Shown: positions 60,737 through 64,000 of the stretch, in pieces
Numbering within the stretch: the stretch's first letter is position 1
Layout: every line of letters begins with the position of its first letter
Origin: Bradyrhizobium barranii subsp. apii
GTDB lineage: Bacteria; Pseudomonadota; Alphaproteobacteria; Rhizobiales; Xanthobacteraceae
DNA length: 64,000 bases
NCBI RefSeq assembly: GCF_011516635.5
Contig: NZ_CP096255.1
Coordinates: forward strand, 6,136,501-6,200,500
Direction of reading: 5' to 3'
The notes under the pieces: model-generated
Seen by the model: only the letters and a program-made list of their open reading frames with translations
Told to the model about the DNA's origin: nothing
The model's database searches: none
Made by a program: the position numbers and the translations under genes

Positions 60737-61561
60737 TCAGGACGAAAGCCCGGTCAGTTCGAGGCTGAGTGCGCGCAGGAGCCTGCGTGCGCCGGCATCG
60801 TAGGCCTGCGGATTGGCGCGGGTCTCGTTCATGCCGTTGAAGAACAGTCCGCTCTTGCCGGCGACGTCGTCGCCTTCGACGAGGTGCAGGATCGCCGCAC
60901 CGCCCTGCTCCACCGTCGAGATCGGCGTGATGCCGCCGGCGCGCACCATCGTGGTGTTCATGTAGGTCGCCGGATGCAGCGCGTTGACGGTGATGCCCAT
61001 GCGCTTCAATTCCTCCGCGAAGTCGATGGTGAACATGATCTGCGCGAGCTTGCTCTGGGCGTAGGCGCGCGAGCCGCTGTAGCCCTTGCTGATCATGACG
61101 TCGTCGAAATCGATCGGATGCTGACCGAGAGAGGCAACATTGACGACACGCGAAGGTGCCGCGGACTTCAGCAGCGGCAGCAGCAAGTGCGCAAGCAGGA
61201 AGCCCGAGAGATAGTTCACCGCAAAGCGCAGTTCGTAGCCGTCCGGACTCTCCTGCCGTTGCGGTCCGTCGTTCTGCGAGCCGATGCCGGCGTTGCTGAC
61301 GAACACATCGAGACGGTGGTGATCGCGGAGAACGGCCGCAGCGAGCTCTCGCGTGCCTGACATCGACGACAAGTCGGCCTGGTAGAATGTCGGCGCGGCG
61401 TGGCCGGCCTGCACGATCTGGTCGATCAGCGCTTTCGCGCGCACGGCATCGCGGCCGTGGATCAGGACCCTCGCACCTGCTTCGGCCAGCCGGCGCGCGA
61501 CGTGACGGCCGACGCCGTCCGTCGAACCGGTGATCAGGACGGTTTTGCCAGTCATCTTCAT
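60737..61561 (-). CDS. Short-chain dehydrogenase/reductase
   Basis: The protein is 274 residues from ATG 61561, after GGAGG. The cofactor motif is TGSTDGVG (11-18), then SNAG in place of NNAG, the catalytic Ser in VNVASLGQ, and YAQSK with the Tyr and Lys. This is the retinol-dehydrogenase-like branch. It uses NAD(P)H to reduce or oxidise an unknown substrate. No pathway genes are adjacent. Confidence 0.88.
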   Translation of the reverse strand: MKMTGKTVLITGSTDGVGRHVARRLAEAGARVLIHGRDAVRAKALIDQIVQAGHAAPTFYQADLSSMSGTRELAAAVLRDHHRLDVFVSNAGIGSQNDGPQRQESPDGYELRFAVNYLSGFLLAHLLLPLLKSAAPSRVVNVASLGQHPIDFDDVMISKGYSGSRAYAQSKLAQIMFTIDFAEELKRMGITVNALHPATYMNTTMVRAGGITPISTVEQGGAAILHLVEGDDVAGKSGLFFNGMNETRANPQAYDAGARRLLRALSLELTGLSS

Positions 61562-61661
61562 TGTGCGTCCTCCGACTGCGGCCCTGCGCCACATCCGCGA
61601 CGAGAGATCATGCAGTATTCTATCGCCGGGCGGCATGCTCCATTGCAGGAGCCGTTTTGCC

Positions 61662-61955
61662 ATGTTGACGCTGTTCGGTCTTCTCACCGCGCTGCCGGCG
61701 GTGCTGGCGCTCCACCTGCTCGAGCCAGGGCTCGTCCTGCCGGCGTTCAGCGTCTTGCTGTTTGTCGAGGCGGGCTTTGCCGTGATCGCAGCGCGCTTGA
61801 TTCACGTCCCTGATAATGCCGACGACATCACCCTCTGGGATCTCGCCGGCGGCTTCACCCTGATCGGATGCGCCGCCGCAGTCTTCGGCGAGCCGGATCA
61901 GGCCGCCCTGTTTCTGACGGAACAGGGCGGCCCACGGCCGGCAACGCGGCCGTAA
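61662..61955 (+). CDS. Small membrane protein of unknown function
   Basis: The protein is 97 residues from ATG 61662. It is hydrophobic: MLTLFGLLTALPAVLALHLL, then LPAFSVLLFVEAGFAVIAARLI, and a third helix near WDLAGGFTLIGCAAAVFG. AGGAG lies 12 bases before the start. It ends with a polar tail rich in Gly and Pro. The function is unknown. It is divergent from the SDR gene and convergent with the RraA-like gene. Confidence 0.65.
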   Translation: MLTLFGLLTALPAVLALHLLEPGLVLPAFSVLLFVEAGFAVIAARLIHVPDNADDITLWDLAGGFTLIGCAAAVFGEPDQAALFLTEQGGPRPATRP

Positions 61956-61971
61956 GTCGTTCGGTCGCCCG

Positions 61972-62691
61972 TTAGTGAATCTCCGCCGAGCGCTTCAGCG
62001 CGGCCTTCAGCTTCTCCAGCGAGAAGTCGGGGCTGCGCGCGATCTCCAGGATCGGCGTCTCGCGGCGGCCACAGAGTTCGGCAGCCTCGGGAAGCTTTGC
62101 GGCGATGTCGAGCGGGATCACGATCGCGCCGTGCTGGTCGGCGTGGATCAGGTCGTCGGATTTCACGGTCATGCCGGCAACGCGGACCTCGCCACCGAAG
62201 CTTTCCGCATGCACCCAGGCATGCGACGGGCCGATCGAGCCGGCCAGCGCCTGGAAGCCAGGGGCCCATTGCGGGATGTCGCGGATCGAGCCGTCGGTGA
62301 TGACACCGAGGCAACCGAGCGCCTTGTGCACGTTGCTCTGCACCTCGCCCCAGAACGCGCCGTAGCCGACGTCGGGACCGTCGATGTCCTGGATCACCGA
62401 GATACGCGGACCGTGGCCGGTGCCGACATATTCGTAATATTCGATGCGGCGCTTGGACTGCTCTTCGGCCGGCAGCGAGGACTTCAGCACCGAGCGGATC
62501 GCAACCGTGCGGGCATAACCGACGATCGGCGGCAGGTCGGGAAATGGGCAGACCAGTTGCTTGGTGGTGTAGCCGATCAACCGGCGCTCGGGCGCCACGA
62601 TCTCCATGGCATTGCAGATCGTCGGCGTGTCATAGCGGCCCAGCGCTTCGAGGACGGCAGCGGGCAGCAGCCCGGTCGCGGTATCAGTCAC
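61972..62691 (-). CDS. RraA-like aldolase/dimethylmenaquinone methyltransferase-fold protein
   Basis: A 239-residue protein of the RraA-like fold. The key loop is WGEVQSNVHKALGCLGVITDGSIRD, with Asp and Arg-Asp placed as in the GalC aldolase at 5968. HADQHGAIVIPLD closes the site. The two proteins are distantly related; this one lacks the AGPAVTVLA-type segment of GalC. It could be a pyruvate aldolase, or a fold-only relative that does not cleave pyruvate compounds. Its surroundings give no pathway. Confidence 0.8.
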   Translation of the reverse strand: MTDTATGLLPAAVLEALGRYDTPTICNAMEIVAPERRLIGYTTKQLVCPFPDLPPIVGYARTVAIRSVLKSSLPAEEQSKRRIEYYEYVGTGHGPRISVIQDIDGPDVGYGAFWGEVQSNVHKALGCLGVITDGSIRDIPQWAPGFQALAGSIGPSHAWVHAESFGGEVRVAGMTVKSDDLIHADQHGAIVIPLDIAAKLPEAAELCGRRETPILEIARSPDFSLEKLKAALKRSAEIH

Positions 62692-62815
62692 GGCGTTCTC
62701 TCCCAGATTGGCGGCCGCTGTTGGCGCGGTGCCGCCGGCACAGGGCGATATAGCCGAGATCGGGCTTCAACCCAACTCGGCCGCCTTCATGGCAGATATC
62801 CGCGAAAACCGCTCA

Positions 62816-62916
62816 GTGCATGATCCGGAAAAGTGCGCAGCGGTTTTCCGAAAAGATCATGCTCAAACAACGACCTAAAGCGCGATGACGATTCAGCCAA
62901 ATCTCATCGCGCTTTA
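62816..62916. repeat. Dispersed rhizobial palindromic repeat with terminator-like stem
   Basis: Two nested inverted repeats are present. GATCCGGAAAAGTGCGCAGC folds on GGTTTTCCGAAAAGATC. AAAGCGCGATGA (62877-62888) folds on TCATCGCGCTTT (62904-62915). The second stem overlaps the pssA stop and probably ends its transcription. The first part is a repeat type I associate with Rhizobiales genomes. Confidence 0.65.
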
Positions 62917-63798
62917 GTGCAGCCGTCCGGGCCGGTCGTCGTCGTCGTGTGGCGGCTCCGACAAATTGGCCAGCGTCGGCGCCGAAGGCGGCGACGGGAC
63001 CTCGCCTCCCGACGGCGCGGTGGCCGCCATCGCGCGCGCCTGGTCGCGATAGGATTTGTAGCCGAGCGGCAGACCGAGCAGATACAGCACCGTGCCGATC
63101 GACAGCACGTGCCAGGGATAGGCGATCAGGATAGCGATGAACACGATCACCGCGACGAACGCCGGCAGCACCAGCTCGGGCGGCACGCGCATGCGCTTGG
63201 TCTTGCCGGAGAATACCGGCAGGCGCGACACCATCAGGAAGGCGATCAAGAGCGTATAGGCCGCCGTCACCGCCGCGGGCAGCCGGCCGAGATCGAGAAA
63301 CGCGACGTAGATCGGCAGCAGCACGGTGATCGCGCCGGCCGGCGCCGGCACGCCGGTGAAGAAATTGGCGGCGAAGGCCGGCTTGTTCGGATCGTCCATG
63401 GTGGCGTTGAAGCGCGCGAGCCTCAAGCCTCCGGAGATCGCGAACACCATGGCGGCGATCCAGCCGGCATTGCCGAGCTCGTGCAACTGCCAGAAGTACA
63501 GCATCAGGCCGGGCGCGACGCCGAAATTGACGAAGTCGGCGAGGCTGTCGAGCTCGGCGCCGAACTTGGACTGGCCCTTGATCATGCGCGCGACGCGACC
63601 ATCGATGCCGTCGAGCGCGGCCGCGAACACGATGGCGTAGACCGCGAGCGTCATCCGCCCCTCGATCGACAGCCGGATCGAGGTCAGGCCGGCGCAGATC
63701 GCCAGCAGCGTGATGACGTTGGGCACCAGCATCCGCACCGGAATCGGGCGGAACCGCCGGCGGCGGACGTCGGGATCCTTGAAGTCGTAGGGCGTCAT
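62914..63798 (-). CDS. pssA: CDP-diacylglycerol--serine O-phosphatidyltransferase
   Basis: A 294-residue membrane enzyme. The CDP-alcohol phosphatidyltransferase signature is intact at LDGIDGRVARMIKGQSKFGAELDSLAD (D-x2-D-G-x2-A-R-x8-G-x3-D-x3-D). It makes phosphatidylserine, which Psd decarboxylates to phosphatidylethanolamine. The C-terminal 40 residues are a low-complexity tail. The preceding gene on the same strand looks like psd, so the two form the usual operon. Confidence 0.92.
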   Translation of the reverse strand: MTPYDFKDPDVRRRRFRPIPVRMLVPNVITLLAICAGLTSIRLSIEGRMTLAVYAIVFAAALDGIDGRVARMIKGQSKFGAELDSLADFVNFGVAPGLMLYFWQLHELGNAGWIAAMVFAISGGLRLARFNATMDDPNKPAFAANFFTGVPAPAGAITVLLPIYVAFLDLGRLPAAVTAAYTLLIAFLMVSRLPVFSGKTKRMRVPPELVLPAFVAVIVFIAILIAYPWHVLSIGTVLYLLGLPLGYKSYRDQARAMAATAPSGGEVPSPPSAPTLANLSEPPHDDDDRPGRLH

Positions 63799-63878
63799 GG
63801 CTCGTCCTTATCTCAATGCGAGATATAGCAAGCCCTGTTCCCCTCCGCCATTGCGGCGGAAGGCCCCTTTGGACCGAC

Positions 63879-64000
63879 TATTGGTTAATTGGCGCGGTAG
63901 GCGCGGCTTGGGTCGTCCCCGGCAAGATCGGCCAAAATCGTCTCCCCGGCGATCGCCGTCTGCCCTTCCGACACCAGCGCCTTGGTACCCAGGGGCAAAT
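63879..64000 (-). CDS. psd: Probable phosphatidylserine decarboxylase, 3' end only
   Basis: Only the last 39 codons are in the window, with the 5' end cut by the right edge. The visible end LPLGTKALVSEGQTAIAGET, then ILADLAGDDPSRA, matches the C-terminus of bacterial phosphatidylserine decarboxylases, where V-x-x-G-Q-x-x-x-A-G-E-T is usual. Position directly upstream of pssA supports the call. The catalytic Gly-Ser cleavage site is not in the window. Confidence 0.7.

Noticed and set aside
1..64000. tRNA, rRNA or CRISPR array
   Set aside because: No cloverleaf-like sequence with a TTCGA/CCA pattern, no rRNA core segments and no regularly spaced direct repeats were seen by reading. A dedicated search could still find a tRNA I missed.

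Overview
The window reads as chromosome from a high-GC alphaproteobacterium of the Bradyrhizobium type. This is inferred from the lipid A very-long-chain fatty acid (LPX) cluster, several intergenic palindromic repeat families that recur in the window, two Kup potassium transporters in tandem, and many small catabolic clusters with their own regulators. No rRNA, tRNA or CRISPR array was recognised.

Positions 1-10942 are catabolic. A GntR regulator (cut by the left edge) sits near an NTF2-like protein and two CodA-type amidohydrolases. A minus-strand operon follows, led by a TetR regulator (9039): 2-pyrone-4,6-dicarboxylate hydrolase (LigI-like), 4-oxalomesaconate hydratase (GalB-like, PIG-L fold), 4-carboxy-4-hydroxy-2-oxoadipate aldolase (GalC/LigK-like), a cytosolic 4,5-dihydroxyphthalate decarboxylase-like protein and a DUF1932 dehydrogenase. 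Together these would take pyrone dicarboxylate to pyruvate and oxaloacetate. Two orphan solute-binding proteins diverge from it. The TetR operator palindrome recurs upstream of an extradiol dioxygenase at 33040.

Positions 11017-16022 hold an IS630 element, a DUF763 gene, a cytochrome P450, a frameshifted small gene, and an IS5 element inserted in an intergenic repeat.

Positions 15987-32044 look like a complete module for reductive nicotinate breakdown: ferredoxin-NADP reductase, enamidase, 6-hydroxynicotinate reductase (Hnr), an ApbE-like UPF0280 protein, a DUF1185 protein, a branched-chain-type ABC transporter with a fused LivH-LivM permease, a MarR regulator (NicR-like), and the NicA/NicB-type nicotinate dehydrogenase with three c-type hemes. 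A shared palindrome, TTYGTRTACRAA, lies in all three promoter regions of the module. NicB carries one single-base frameshift.

Positions 32072-45912 are mixed: the extradiol dioxygenase, a HerA-like ATPase, a degenerate adenylate cyclase/AAA/TPR regulator, a frameshifted di-heme cytochrome next to a second IS5 element, an AhpD-like peroxidase, MgtC, a Crp/Fnr regulator, a ParB-like protein and several very small genes.

Positions 46123-50359 are the LPX operon (acpXL, fabZ, a cysteine-less KS, a KS, and the acyltransferase). After it come an outer-membrane protein, a polyamine-binding protein, an aminotransferase, a rhodanese, two kup genes, motB-motA, an SDR, an RraA-like protein, pssA, and the 3' end of a probable psd at the right edge.
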